From Planctomycetales bacterium 10988 (GTDB lineage Bacteria; Planctomycetota; Planctomycetia; Pirellulales; Pb10988): 64,000 bases of DNA. Position numbers and translations under genes: made by a program. How positions within the stretch are numbered: position 1 is the first letter of the stretch; each line of letters starts with the position of its first letter. The notes beneath the pieces are model-generated. The model did no database searches, was not told the origin of the DNA, and saw only the letters and a program-made list of their open reading frames with translations. The stretch covers positions 3,066,709 through 3,130,708 of the forward strand of contig CP043547.1 in assembly GCA_009664345.1 (NCBI GenBank), read 5' to 3'. Positions 26,436 through 35,393 of this stretch are shown piece after piece.

Positions 26436-27833
26436 ATGAGCCAATATACGTCGCAATTCGCCCAAGCCGCCGAAGCGGTCACGCAAAATACCGACCACCG
26501 TTCCTTTCTCCAAACGGCATTGCGAGGCTATCAAAAGGTCCGTGCCAATACGCAAGCCCGCTTTACCGATTGGCAAACCGCTCGTAAAGTCGCCGCGGAA
26601 GTCAAATGGGAAGCGATTGAAAACCTCGATACGCATTTGAAGAATTTGACCGAACGGCTAGAAGCACGCGGCACGAAAGTCTTTTGGGCAACCGATGGGA
26701 AAGAGGCCCGTGAATATATCTTGAGTGTCATTCAGGAACACGATGCCAAGAGCGTTGTGAAGTCAAAAACGATGACCAGCGAAGAGATTCACCTTAATGA
26801 TCTCTTGGAAAAAGAAGGCTTCGATGTCGTCGAATCGGACCTCGGTGAATTCATTGTGCAACTCAATCATGAGGCCCCTTATCACTTCGTCTTTCCTGCC
26901 ATGCACCTGAAGCGGGAAGAAATCAGCCACATTTTCCATGAAGCCTTGGGCACCGACGAAACGTATGACCCCGAGGAACTGACGCAAATCGCCCGGCGGG
27001 TCTTGCGGCAAAAGTATCTCGATGCGGACATCGGCATCAGTGGGGCCAACTTCGGCATCGCTGAAACCGGGATGATTTCCATTACGGAAAATGAAGGAAA
27101 CGCCCGGCTGACGACGTCACTCCCGAAGGTTCATATTGCCCTGATGGGGATCGAAAAAGTCTTGCCACGATTAGAGGACCTTTCTCTCTTCCTGCCGATG
27201 CTGGCGACCGCGGGAACAGGACAAGCCCTCACCGGTTACAACTCGATGATCGGCGGACCGCGGCAAGAAGGCGAAATCGACGGCCCGGAAGAATTCCATC
27301 TCGTCTTGCTCGACAATCACCGCACCCGCCTTTTGGCCGATCCCGAGCAACGTGATGCCCTGCGCTGTATCCGTTGCGGGGCCTGTTTGAATGTTTGTCC
27401 GATCTTTAAAAATGTCGGCGGTCATAGTTACGGCACGACCTATCAAGGTCCGATCGGTTCGGTGATCACCCCGCACTTACGCGGTTTGCAAGATTGGAAA
27501 CACCTCTCGCAAGCGTCGAGTCTCTGCGGGGCTTGTACCGAAACGTGTCCGGTGAAGATCGATTTGCACCATCATCTCCTGCGAAATCGCCGCAACGCGA
27601 TGAACGAAAAGCCCAAGTTCACCGAACGCGTGATGTTCGGGGGCTTTGTTTCGATGATGAGCCGTCCTTGGATGTATCGTTCTTTGACGAAAACCGCCCG
27701 AATTTTTGATCGGCTAATGCAGCCCTTACAAGGTTCGTGGCTCGATCCCTTCCGACCTTGGCGAAAAACCCGTTCTTTGCCCCCTGTCGCCAAAGAGACC
27801 TTCAAAGACTACTGGCAAAACCGTCAAAAGTAG
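26436..27833 (+). CDS. lutB: LutB: lactate-oxidation complex ferredoxin-like subunit
   Basis: The 465-aa LutB has an N-terminal LutB/LutC-type nucleotide-binding domain (KVFWATDGKEAREYI, GISGANFGIAETGMISITE). Two 4Fe-4S clusters follow: CIRCGACLNVCPIF from Cys311 and CGACTETCP from Cys364. It passes electrons from lactate oxidation together with LutA and LutC. lutC, which usually follows, is absent: the next gene encodes a BON protein. Confidence 0.93.
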   Translation: MSQYTSQFAQAAEAVTQNTDHRSFLQTALRGYQKVRANTQARFTDWQTARKVAAEVKWEAIENLDTHLKNLTERLEARGTKVFWATDGKEAREYILSVIQEHDAKSVVKSKTMTSEEIHLNDLLEKEGFDVVESDLGEFIVQLNHEAPYHFVFPAMHLKREEISHIFHEALGTDETYDPEELTQIARRVLRQKYLDADIGISGANFGIAETGMISITENEGNARLTTSLPKVHIALMGIEKVLPRLEDLSLFLPMLATAGTGQALTGYNSMIGGPRQEGEIDGPEEFHLVLLDNHRTRLLADPEQRDALRCIRCGACLNVCPIFKNVGGHSYGTTYQGPIGSVITPHLRGLQDWKHLSQASSLCGACTETCPVKIDLHHHLLRNRRNAMNEKPKFTERVMFGGFVSMMSRPWMYRSLTKTARIFDRLMQPLQGSWLDPFRPWRKTRSLPPVAKETFKDYWQNRQK

Positions 27834-28141
27834 ATTTTGGAAATCTGATATACCGGTATTAATAGCAGAAATAGATTGCTTTTAGGACTACCGCGCCGGT
27901 AGGAAACCGCTCGATAAGGCGGAAGCATACGTTGATACGTTGCCTCTCTTGCCCTGATTCCTCTAATTCTCCCCTCTTTCTCTCTTCTTCATCCCTTACC
28001 AAATCGGATCGGCACACCAACTGCAACGTGTAGAACCGTTCGTTTTTGTAACAATGAACTTGCTTGCAAAACTTAGAAAACACGTTTTTTCGTTGTTTTA
28101 ACCTGTTTTTGCAAGCTTCCTTCCTTTAGGAGAGATAAATA
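27834..28141. other. Gene-free interval with candidate regulatory site
   Basis: The interval holds a GG-N10-GC site at 28009-28025 and an AGGAGAG ribosome site next to the BON gene. A short minus-strand open frame (27859-28083) has no protein-like character. Confidence 0.4.
28009..28025 (+). promoter_or_regulatory. Possible sigma-54 (-24/-12) promoter of the first BON gene
   Basis: TCGGCAC ... CTGCA places GG and GC ten bases apart, with four deviations from the YTGGCACGRNNNTTGCW consensus. It is about 120 bp upstream of the ATG at 28142. On its own it is weak; a similar site precedes the neighbouring BON gene. Confidence 0.3.
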
Positions 28142-29242
28142 ATGTCTATTAATATTCGCCAAGCTGCCCTGTGGAAGAAAGGGCTTCGGCTCGCTGCCGC
28201 TCCGGCATTAGCACTTGTTTTTGCCAGTTCCGCCGTCTTCGCCCAACAAGCCCCGAACTCTGCCGAAGGCCCTACCTCCCCGGGTTCGCAAGCTCCTTCT
28301 TCTGAATCTTCTGACAGTTCTGAAGCTCCGCAGCCTAGTTCAAACGCTGCCGAATCCGCCCAAGAAGAGCAAGCGGAACCGCAGCCACAAACTCAACAAC
28401 AATCTGAGGAACAGCAAGAACAGCTTGAGGAGCAACAAGAAGAAGCTCAAGAACAGGCCGAAGATCGCGCTGAACAACAAGAAGAACAGGCGGAAGACTT
28501 AGAAGAGCAGCGCGAAGAGCAAGCCGAAGAACGCCAAGAGCGGATGGAAGAACAACGCGACGAGGCCGAAGATCGCGCTGAAGACGAAGCCGAAATGCGA
28601 GAGGAACGAGCGGAAGATCGGGAAGACGCCCGAGAAGATGCTCAAGAAAGCTCGCAATATAACTCTGATCGAGAAAGCTCGTCGGCTCAGTCTGAAGAGA
28701 ATGCTTCCCGAAATGAGCTGGAGCGAATGCGAAATCAAGAAGATCGCAACAATCCGGTTGCTGCTCAAGTCAACCTTCCTGACCGAGAACAAACGCAAGT
28801 GGAGATCCAACTTCAAGACCGAGTTCGTCAAGAATTCCGTACCGCCAACTTCATTCAACAACGGAACTCGATTGATATTCGTGTCTACGATGATCGCGTT
28901 TACTTGATTGGCGAAGTCAAAGACCCTCGCGTCAAAATGCGAGCGAAGAAGCTTGCTCGATCGATCGAAGGCATCACCGTGGTCGAAAACCACATCCATG
29001 TTGTCTATGCCGATGGGCCGGTTTCGGATGAAGAACTCCGTCGCCGAGTGATCGAAGCCTTGGTCGATGAACGATCGCGAGAAATCAATATTGATCGACT
29101 GAAGATCGAAGTTGAAGATCGTGTTGTTTATATCGAAGGAGAAGTCTACGACCGCCGAGAACACCAATTGATTGAAAATATCACCGAAGATGTTCCTGGA
29201 GTCGAAGATGTAAGACTTAAACTTTTCCTTGCTTCCTACTAG
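28142..29242 (+). CDS. Exported protein with Glu/Gln-rich region and two BON domains
   Basis: The 366-aa protein has a signal peptide (ALALVFASSAVFAQ). A low-complexity region at about residues 70-200 is dominated by Glu, Gln, Ala, Asp and Arg in short EEQ/EDR-type repeats, probably a long helical or coiled segment. Two BON domains lie at about 227-287 (IDIRVYDDRVYLIGEVKDP) and 297-364 (LKIEVEDRVVYIEGEVYD). BON domains occur in periplasmic and outer-membrane stress proteins such as OsmY, where they bind membranes. AGGAGAGA precedes the ATG. It is paired with another BON protein on the same strand. Confidence 0.85.
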   Translation: MSINIRQAALWKKGLRLAAAPALALVFASSAVFAQQAPNSAEGPTSPGSQAPSSESSDSSEAPQPSSNAAESAQEEQAEPQPQTQQQSEEQQEQLEEQQEEAQEQAEDRAEQQEEQAEDLEEQREEQAEERQERMEEQRDEAEDRAEDEAEMREERAEDREDAREDAQESSQYNSDRESSSAQSEENASRNELERMRNQEDRNNPVAAQVNLPDREQTQVEIQLQDRVRQEFRTANFIQQRNSIDIRVYDDRVYLIGEVKDPRVKMRAKKLARSIEGITVVENHIHVVYADGPVSDEELRRRVIEALVDERSREINIDRLKIEVEDRVVYIEGEVYDRREHQLIENITEDVPGVEDVRLKLFLASY

Positions 29243-29253
29243 GAAAAACTTGA

Positions 29254-29270
29254 TTGGCATCAAATCTGCA
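29254..29270 (+). promoter_or_regulatory. Possible sigma-54 (-24/-12) promoter of the second BON gene
   Basis: TTGGCATCAAATCTGCA has GG and GC ten bases apart, with three deviations from the sigma-54 consensus. It lies about 130 bp upstream of the ATG at 29398, similar in spacing to the site before the first BON gene. Confidence 0.35.
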
Positions 29271-29397
29271 TAATTTGATAACCAGTAACCTGAAATGAAT
29301 TGAGGCTTGACGAAGACTGGATGCACTCGTCTGCGAGGCGGTGCTTTCAGTTTTCTCAAGCCTTATTCCTTATTTTGATATCCCTAGGAGAAGCATC

Positions 29398-31335
29398 ATG
29401 ACAACTTCGATCTATCCCCTTCAGTTCATCAAAAAGGGAATTCGTTACGGACTGACTCCGGCACTCGCCCTGGCCATTGCAACCTCCGTGACCTTTGCCC
29501 AAGAAACCCCTGCTGAAGAGGCCCAAGAACAAACCGAAGCAGCTCCAACAGCCGCGGAGCCTTCCCAAACCAAAGCGGATGAGACTCCTCAACCCCAGGC
29601 TCAGGAGCAAGCGGAAGAGCAGAGCCAGCAGCAAGACAGCTCCAAATCGGAACAGGTCGAGCAGACTCCCGACGAAACCACCAAGACGCAATCGCAAGCG
29701 GATCAAGCTCCTTCGGCACAAAAACAGGAGATGAAATCCAAGCAAGAAGCTGCTCAAGAACAACTTCAAAAGGCCCGCAAACGTGCTCAAGAAGCGAAAC
29801 GGAAGCTTGAGCAACTCCAGAAGCAAGCAGAAACTTCGCAGGAATCTGCTTCAGAAGACACCGCCGAGACGACTTCTTCGGCCGATCAACGAACCGACCA
29901 AGAAGTACAACAACGTTTGCAAACCCAACTCAAACGGCAACGTGTACTTGATGTGGATAATATCGATATCCAAGTGAACAACGGCCGCGTGGTCTTAGTG
30001 GGAACGGTCAATAGCCCCTTGGCCAAACAGCGAGCGGTTACGATTGCCGAATCCGTTCGCGGTGTACGCAAAGTCGATAATCGGCTTCAAGTGATGCGAC
30101 CCAATCAAACGAATCCCGTTCAAGAACAGCAAGCGACCGACAATCAAATTCGTGAAGCGGTCATGGTCGCCTTAAAAGAAGAGACCAACATCGAATCTGA
30201 TTATATCGATGTCACCGTTGAAAATCGGATCGTCACCCTTGAAGGAGAAGTCCATAGTCGCATGGAACTCCTTCTGGCCGAGAGCATCGCTCGCCGTGTG
30301 CCTGGGGTTCGAAGTGTGCGACCTGAACTTGACATCCAACTGAGAAACGGTCGGGATAACGAAGAAATCGCCCAAGATGTTTTAGAAGCTCTCCGTTGGG
30401 ACAACCTTGTGAACGCCCAAAATATCAAGGTCGATGTACAAGACAACGTCGTCATTCTCACCGGGATGGTCGGAACTGCCGCGGAAAAACGCCGCGCTCG
30501 GATGAATGCTTGGGTCTCTGGTGTCCGCATGGTCGATGCCGATGACCTTGAAGTTTCCCCTTGGAAAGATAACTTCACCGAAGTCACTCCCGAACGAGAA
30601 ACGCGGACCGATGAAGCCTTGCAAGTCGCCGTGAAGAATGCTTTGATGCGCGACCCGCGAGTCTTCTCGAACAATATCATGGTGGAAGTATTGGATGGCC
30701 GGGTCTCTTTGACCGGGTCGGTCGATAATCTCAAATCCAGCCGTGCCGCCGCGCAAGTCACTCGAAGCATCTATGGCGTCACCGAAGTGATCAACCAAAT
30801 CACGATCGCTCCGAATGCCACGGTGAACAACGAACTTCTCACCGCCACTGTGCGAGATGCCATCATCCGCGACCCGTATTTAGATCGCTATCAGATCGGA
30901 GTGAATATCTTCGATAACAAAGCGTATCTGACCGGAACCGTGGATACGCTCTTTGAAAAGGCTCATGCCGAAGACGTCGTTGCCGCCATCAATGGAATCA
31001 TGCAAGTGGTCAACGAACTCAAGGTCGAACAAACCGAAGGCGCTCGATTACCTTATAATCCTTACGCCGATCAAACGAATCCCCGCGATTACGATTGGTA
31101 CGTCTATCGTCCTGCCACCACGACCCTCCCGGATGTAGAGTTGAAATCCGAAATTGAAAGCGAACTCTGGTGGAGTCCGTTTGTGGATTCGCGGCAGATT
31201 CTCGTGAGTGTGGAAAATGGCATCGCTACCCTTACCGGCGTCGTTAGCAGTACGGCGGAAATGCGATCCGCGGAACAAAACGCCTTGGAAGCAGGAGCAA
31301 AATCGGTGGTGAATAACCTCACCGTCGCACGATAG
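29398..31335 (+). CDS. Exported protein with six tandem BON domains
   Basis: The 645-aa protein has a signal peptide (ALALAIATSVTFAQ) and a Gln/Glu/Ala-rich stretch with a coiled-coil part (AAQEQLQKARKRAQEAKRKL) to about residue 165. Six BON domains start near residues 171, 250, 322, 407, 480 and 581, each with the pattern V-x-[VIL]-x-[NDG]-x3-[LT]-x-G-x-V then a helix ending in GV or GA. Family members bind membranes in the periplasm or outer envelope under osmotic or envelope stress. TAGGAGAAG precedes the ATG; upstream in-frame codons lack it. A strong terminator follows. Confidence 0.9.
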   Translation: MTTSIYPLQFIKKGIRYGLTPALALAIATSVTFAQETPAEEAQEQTEAAPTAAEPSQTKADETPQPQAQEQAEEQSQQQDSSKSEQVEQTPDETTKTQSQADQAPSAQKQEMKSKQEAAQEQLQKARKRAQEAKRKLEQLQKQAETSQESASEDTAETTSSADQRTDQEVQQRLQTQLKRQRVLDVDNIDIQVNNGRVVLVGTVNSPLAKQRAVTIAESVRGVRKVDNRLQVMRPNQTNPVQEQQATDNQIREAVMVALKEETNIESDYIDVTVENRIVTLEGEVHSRMELLLAESIARRVPGVRSVRPELDIQLRNGRDNEEIAQDVLEALRWDNLVNAQNIKVDVQDNVVILTGMVGTAAEKRRARMNAWVSGVRMVDADDLEVSPWKDNFTEVTPERETRTDEALQVAVKNALMRDPRVFSNNIMVEVLDGRVSLTGSVDNLKSSRAAAQVTRSIYGVTEVINQITIAPNATVNNELLTATVRDAIIRDPYLDRYQIGVNIFDNKAYLTGTVDTLFEKAHAEDVVAAINGIMQVVNELKVEQTEGARLPYNPYADQTNPRDYDWYVYRPATTTLPDVELKSEIESELWWSPFVDSRQILVSVENGIATLTGVVSSTAEMRSAEQNALEAGAKSVVNNLTVAR

Positions 31336-31386
31336 TCCTTCTTCTATCTCGGCATTTTTCAAGTTTAATCATTCGTAACATTTGCA

Positions 31387-31414
31387 GGGCTCTCCTCCGG
31401 GAGAGCCCTTTTTT
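31387..31414 (+). terminator. Rho-independent terminator after the six-BON gene
   Basis: GGGCTCTCC and GGAGAGCCC pair perfectly around a 4-nt loop, followed by TTTTTT. It lies inside an upstream open extension of the next frame, which shows that the sulfatase starts later. Confidence 0.9.
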
Positions 31415-31543
31415 ATTGGGAGAACCTTCCCTTTGTCACCGGAAGCTTCACGCATCGAATTGACTTTCGCAAGTTGGAAGAACACAATATTACCCGTTCT
31501 TCAGTTCTCCTTGCCTTCTGCCTCAACCGCCGAGAGGATTCGC

Positions 31544-33406
31544 ATGCTCACCTTCCGCCTTCCCTTCCCTCCTTTAGCCGGATTTTTCCTGATTTTCCTA
31601 GGTTTTGTACCTAGCATTCCTTCGATCTGCTTGGCGGAAACATCAGAGCAACCCAACGTCATCGTCATCATGAGCGATGATCAAGGCTATGGCGAACTTT
31701 CCTGTCATGGCAATCCGATCTTGAAGACCCCTGCTTTGGATACCTTGCAAAAAGAAAGTATCTCGCTGACGGATTTTCATGTCGCTCCGATGTGTACACC
31801 GACGCGAGGTCAGCTCCTCACCGGCCTCGATGCCTTTCGCAATAAAGCAATGAACGTCAGCAGCGGGCGGACACTTTTAAAGGCGGGCCTCCCCACCATG
31901 GCCGACGTGTTCACCGCCAACGGGTATCAAACCGGCATCTTTGGGAAATGGCACCTCGGCGACAACTATCCATTCCGACCGCAAGACCGGGGCTTTCAAG
32001 AAACCCTCTGGTTTCCTTCTTCCCACATCCATTCCGTGCCGGATTCCTGGAATAACGACTACTTCGACGATGTTTACTTTCACAACGGCGAAAGAAAGAA
32101 CTACCAAGGCTACTGCACCGATGTGTTCTTTTCGGAAGCGATGAAGTGGATTAAAACGCAAAAGAAAAACCAAAAACCGTTTTTTGCTTATCTTCCTACC
32201 AATGCCCCGCACTGGCCGCATTTTGTTCCCGATCATTATCGCAAGTCGATCGCCTCGGCATTAAAAAGAGAACTCCCCAACCTCCTTACGAGTCTCAACC
32301 AAGAACAACAAACGTCATTGACTAGCTTCTTAGCCATGATTGCCAACATTGACGAGAACATCGGCCGCCTCGATCAAATGTTGGAAATCGAAGGGCTTAA
32401 GGAAAATACAGTCGTTATTTTCCTAACGGATAATGGCAGTACGTTTGGGCATCTCTACTACAATGCCGGAATGAAAGGGAAAAAGACAATGCTCTGGGAA
32501 GGAGGCCATCGCGTCCCTTGTTTCATTCGGTGGCCCGGCGGAAATCTCAGAAAGCCCGGCGAAGTCAATGAACTCACGCAAGTGCAAGACCTTTTGCCCA
32601 CCCTTGTCGATCTCTGCAACCTAAAAACCACTTTTGACAACTCTCTCGATGGAACAAGCTTGACAAGTCTCCTGCGAGGAGAAACCGAACAGCTCGACGA
32701 TCGGATGGTTGTCGTGAACTTTAGCCGCATGCCCCGTGGAAAATTCGCCCGGCCCAATAGCAATTCGATTCCAACCAAAGATGGAGCCGGCGTTCTCTGG
32801 CAAAAATGGCGGTTCCTCAACAACAAGGAATTGTACAACGTCGAACAGGACCCCTTGCAGGAGACGGACCTTGCCAGCCAACACCCCGAGATCGTCAGCA
32901 AAATGCGATCGCATCTCAATCAGTGGTGGGATAGCCTGAAAGCTGAAGTGAACGAGCCGGAATGCGTGGTCATCGGCCACGAGGCGGAAAATCCCATGAT
33001 GATTACCGCCTGCGAATGGCTGGATGTTTTTGTCGATCAACAAATTCAAATTCGCCGCGGAGAACGCAAAAACGGTGTCTGGCACATCGAAGTCGCATCC
33101 TCCGGCGACTATCTTTTGGAACTGCGTCGCTGGCCCAAAGAGTCGGGATTACCGCTGAATGCCAACGTTCCCGAAGAGCAAATGACCGACGGGGTCTATA
33201 AACAAGGGACCGTTCTACCCATTCGCTCCGCTCGTATTCAAATCGGAGATCAATCCTTCGCGAAAGCGAAGAGTTCGCCGAAGGCAACCTCCATTCGCTT
33301 TGAAGTTCCCCTGGAAGCCGGCAAAACCACCCTCCAAACCTGGTGGCGTGACAATCGCAGCAAACCCATCTGCGGTGCTTACTATGTCTATATCACTAAA
33401 AAGTAA
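31544..33406 (+). CDS. Exported arylsulfatase-type sulfatase with C-terminal extension
   Basis: This is a 620-aa type I sulfatase with a signal peptide (GFFLIFLGFVPSIPSICLA). The calcium pair lies in IMSDDQGYGE and the FGly motif is CTPTR with predicted formylglycine at Cys84. KWHLG and LTDNGSTFG complete the active-site set. The last 120-150 residues after EQDPLQETDL form a beta-rich extension (WHIEVASSGDYLLELRRWP), perhaps a carbohydrate-binding module. The ATG at 31544 has GAGAGGATT upstream; longer readings run through a terminator. The substrate is unknown. Confidence 0.9.
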   Translation: MLTFRLPFPPLAGFFLIFLGFVPSIPSICLAETSEQPNVIVIMSDDQGYGELSCHGNPILKTPALDTLQKESISLTDFHVAPMCTPTRGQLLTGLDAFRNKAMNVSSGRTLLKAGLPTMADVFTANGYQTGIFGKWHLGDNYPFRPQDRGFQETLWFPSSHIHSVPDSWNNDYFDDVYFHNGERKNYQGYCTDVFFSEAMKWIKTQKKNQKPFFAYLPTNAPHWPHFVPDHYRKSIASALKRELPNLLTSLNQEQQTSLTSFLAMIANIDENIGRLDQMLEIEGLKENTVVIFLTDNGSTFGHLYYNAGMKGKKTMLWEGGHRVPCFIRWPGGNLRKPGEVNELTQVQDLLPTLVDLCNLKTTFDNSLDGTSLTSLLRGETEQLDDRMVVVNFSRMPRGKFARPNSNSIPTKDGAGVLWQKWRFLNNKELYNVEQDPLQETDLASQHPEIVSKMRSHLNQWWDSLKAEVNEPECVVIGHEAENPMMITACEWLDVFVDQQIQIRRGERKNGVWHIEVASSGDYLLELRRWPKESGLPLNANVPEEQMTDGVYKQGTVLPIRSARIQIGDQSFAKAKSSPKATSIRFEVPLEAGKTTLQTWWRDNRSKPICGAYYVYITKK

Positions 33407-33418
33407 AAAGCACTTTTT
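33405..33418. repeat. AAAAAGCACTTTTT palindrome overlapping the sulfatase stop
   Basis: Reverse-complement form of the AAAAAGTGCTTTTT motif, placed between convergent genes. Confidence 0.5.
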
Positions 33419-33421
33419 GCT

Positions 33422-34111
33422 TTAAGCGATTAACCCTGCGAGTGTCGAGGCAAGGGGTTTTGTGTCGCGATTCAAATTCCGCTTTTTGAGAATTAGTTCG
33501 AGCTGTTCGACGAAAGCGTGTCTTTGTATCTCGGCCAAAGAAACGGCATCCGCAAGTATCTCGGAAGAAATTTGCCATTTAGCAATAGGCTCAGTATCTT
33601 CATGAAGATCGCTCAGTTGCAAGAAGCCATTTTCATAGCGATAAGAAAGCCAGGGATGCCCGATCCAGAGCATTTCCCAGTTTCCCTTTTGATAGATCGC
33701 TGCCTCTTTCCAGCTTGCTAAATCCTTCAGATCCCCGCAGCACTGTGGTTCGTAGATGGCTCCTTCTTCCTCAGTCCAAAGGGCAAAGCCGCCAGAGAAA
33801 GCAACCAGCTCATCTATCTCACACGTAGCGATGTCTTCGATCTCCAGCTTTTTCAATTCAGCGTCGAGAATGATTTCTAGTTGTCGATCAGAAAGGTTTT
33901 GAATTGGCACCTGCCAAGAACCTGGTTGAATGGCTTCCAATCCCGTCAAGCCACTATCGGCCAGCGCTGCCACCCAAAATTCCTGCCACTGTTGAAGTAC
34001 CTCAAACAGACTCCCGTCCGGTCGAGGGCGTTCATGCTTTTCGAAAGCCCAGGGATCCAGTTCAATGATTGGGATGAGTCGCACGCGTTCGAGCAATGGA
34101 AGAGGTTGCAT
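33422..34111 (-). CDS. Hypothetical protein
   Basis: About 229 aa with no signal peptide. It is Trp- and acid-rich (WLSYRYENGFLQLSDLHED; QCCGDLKDLASWK) and has no motif I recognise, suggesting a cytosolic protein. ATG at 34111 was chosen over a GTG 33 bases upstream, because the earlier start would read through the short palindrome. It follows an unrelated hypothetical gene by about 25 bases on the same strand, so the two are probably cotranscribed. Confidence 0.6.
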   Translation of the reverse strand: MQPLPLLERVRLIPIIELDPWAFEKHERPRPDGSLFEVLQQWQEFWVAALADSGLTGLEAIQPGSWQVPIQNLSDRQLEIILDAELKKLEIEDIATCEIDELVAFSGGFALWTEEEGAIYEPQCCGDLKDLASWKEAAIYQKGNWEMLWIGHPWLSYRYENGFLQLSDLHEDTEPIAKWQISSEILADAVSLAEIQRHAFVEQLELILKKRNLNRDTKPLASTLAGLIA

Positions 34112-34122
34112 GTCAAATATCC

Positions 34123-34136
34123 AAAAAGCACTTTTA
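34123..34136. repeat. AAAAAGCACTTTTA palindrome downstream of the 277-aa gene
   Basis: Another copy of the short palindrome, one base past the stop codon of the minus-strand gene at 34138-34971. Confidence 0.5.
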
Positions 34137-34137
34137 G

Positions 34138-34971
34138 TTAGCACCAGCGGACGGGATTGCCGGTTTGGACCGAAGCGGAAAAGACGGCCTCGAGGGAATC
34201 CGTTACAGGGCGAAAATCCTCGGCGGTCTGATTCCGGAGTTCGACGTGGAACTCGGCGGGAAACTCATAATAAGTCTGACCCAAAAGGTTCTTTTTGGGT
34301 TCGCCTCCAACGAGCATGGTCGATTCGACTTGCTGGCCGGTTTCGGGATCTTCCCAGATCACCGTCTTGTTTTGATCCGTGATCGGCTTGCCATTTTTGC
34401 TGAACTGCCGAACGTGAGGAGCATTGAAAAGTTCGGCATTCGTCTCTCGGTCGCGGACAAAGAAGGTAAATTCCCCGATGCCGGCATCCGTTTTCTGGGA
34501 GCCGTTGAGTAGAAAAATCCCATTGTGCGATGGAACTCGCTTCCGAAGCTCTTTGCCGGTGGTTGAATCAACCAGCACGGTAGTCTTCCCGATCACCCCT
34601 TGCCGTTCGAAAAACGCCAGTTCCCGCAATGCTTTCGCGGACTGTGAAGGCTTGGTGATTCCACCATTTCCCTGTGGGAGTTCTTGATCAATCACCGGGA
34701 AATATTCCCAGCCGACTTTCCCTAGAGCCATTTTTAACATCGAAATACTTGCCCAATTCCCGATTCGCTCCTGTGCTTGATAGAGTCCTGGATGAGGGCA
34801 ACAGTCCGCGGACCACTTGGAAAGCTTCATATAGTCTTCGTCGGAATCATGTTCCTTCTTCAGATTCAAATAACCCTCAACGTCGATCTCCAGCCACTCA
34901 CGCAGCACCGGTGGCGGAGTCGTTTTCCCTTTTTGAAAGCAATTACACATCACTGAAGCATCAAGTCCCAT
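34138..34971 (-). CDS. Hypothetical protein with MGLDASVMCNC N-terminus
   Basis: The 277-aa protein has no signal peptide. The N-terminus MGLDASVMCNCFQKGK is Cys-containing. A CCPHPGLYQAQERIGNW stretch and several beta-rich segments follow. No catalytic motif was recognised. I have a loose impression of similar N-termini in other hypothetical proteins, but no family name to offer. Its stop codon is adjacent to the downstream gene. Confidence 0.6.
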   Translation of the reverse strand: MGLDASVMCNCFQKGKTTPPPVLREWLEIDVEGYLNLKKEHDSDEDYMKLSKWSADCCPHPGLYQAQERIGNWASISMLKMALGKVGWEYFPVIDQELPQGNGGITKPSQSAKALRELAFFERQGVIGKTTVLVDSTTGKELRKRVPSHNGIFLLNGSQKTDAGIGEFTFFVRDRETNAELFNAPHVRQFSKNGKPITDQNKTVIWEDPETGQQVESTMLVGGEPKKNLLGQTYYEFPAEFHVELRNQTAEDFRPVTDSLEAVFSASVQTGNPVRWC

Positions 34972-35078
34972 CTTTCCTCCGCATCTATATCAACTGGCGA
35001 AAGTTCATCACTTCCATTATAGAAAGCTTCATCTTTGAAAATGTTCGCTTGAATCTAAACAACGGCGATAATTGAAGT

Positions 35079-35393
35079 TTAAAATCGAAAGGCTTCATAA
35101 ACTAAATACATTGTCCTCGTGTATTGATATAGATCATTCAAGGCTAAGATCGACATACTTATCGCATTGCCCGTAATTGAACATGCGAGAGGAAAGGCAA
35201 TAAGAGCTCCACCAATGCAAGTCGTCGGCATCGTGTTCCACCAAAGAGTTGCTATTAAGATCGCAACTCCTGCAGCAACAAATGACCCCCAGATAGATAC
35301 CACAAAGAAAGGAGTAAAGAACGCAATCACAAAACAGCTAAGGAAAAGTTTCATGTCTATGTATATTTTTATTTCTTTGGATACGAAGGGCAT
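35079..35393 (-). CDS. Small membrane protein, hypothetical
   Basis: About 104 aa with three or so hydrophobic segments (FLSCFVIAFFTPFFVVSIW, FVAAGVAILIATLWW, IGGALIAFPLACSITGNA). The local DNA is AT-rich and no homologue is recognised. The start is uncertain (TTG at 35411, ATG at 35393 or 35354). It may not be a real gene. Confidence 0.4.
   Translation of the reverse strand: MPFVSKEIKIYIDMKLFLSCFVIAFFTPFFVVSIWGSFVAAGVAILIATLWWNTMPTTCIGGALIAFPLACSITGNAISMSILALNDLYQYTRTMYLVYEAFRF

Noticed and set aside
31382-31543. N-terminal 54-residue extension of the second sulfatase
   Set aside because: It runs through a strong terminator hairpin and lacks a ribosome site; the ATG at 31544 has both a ribosome site and a signal peptide.
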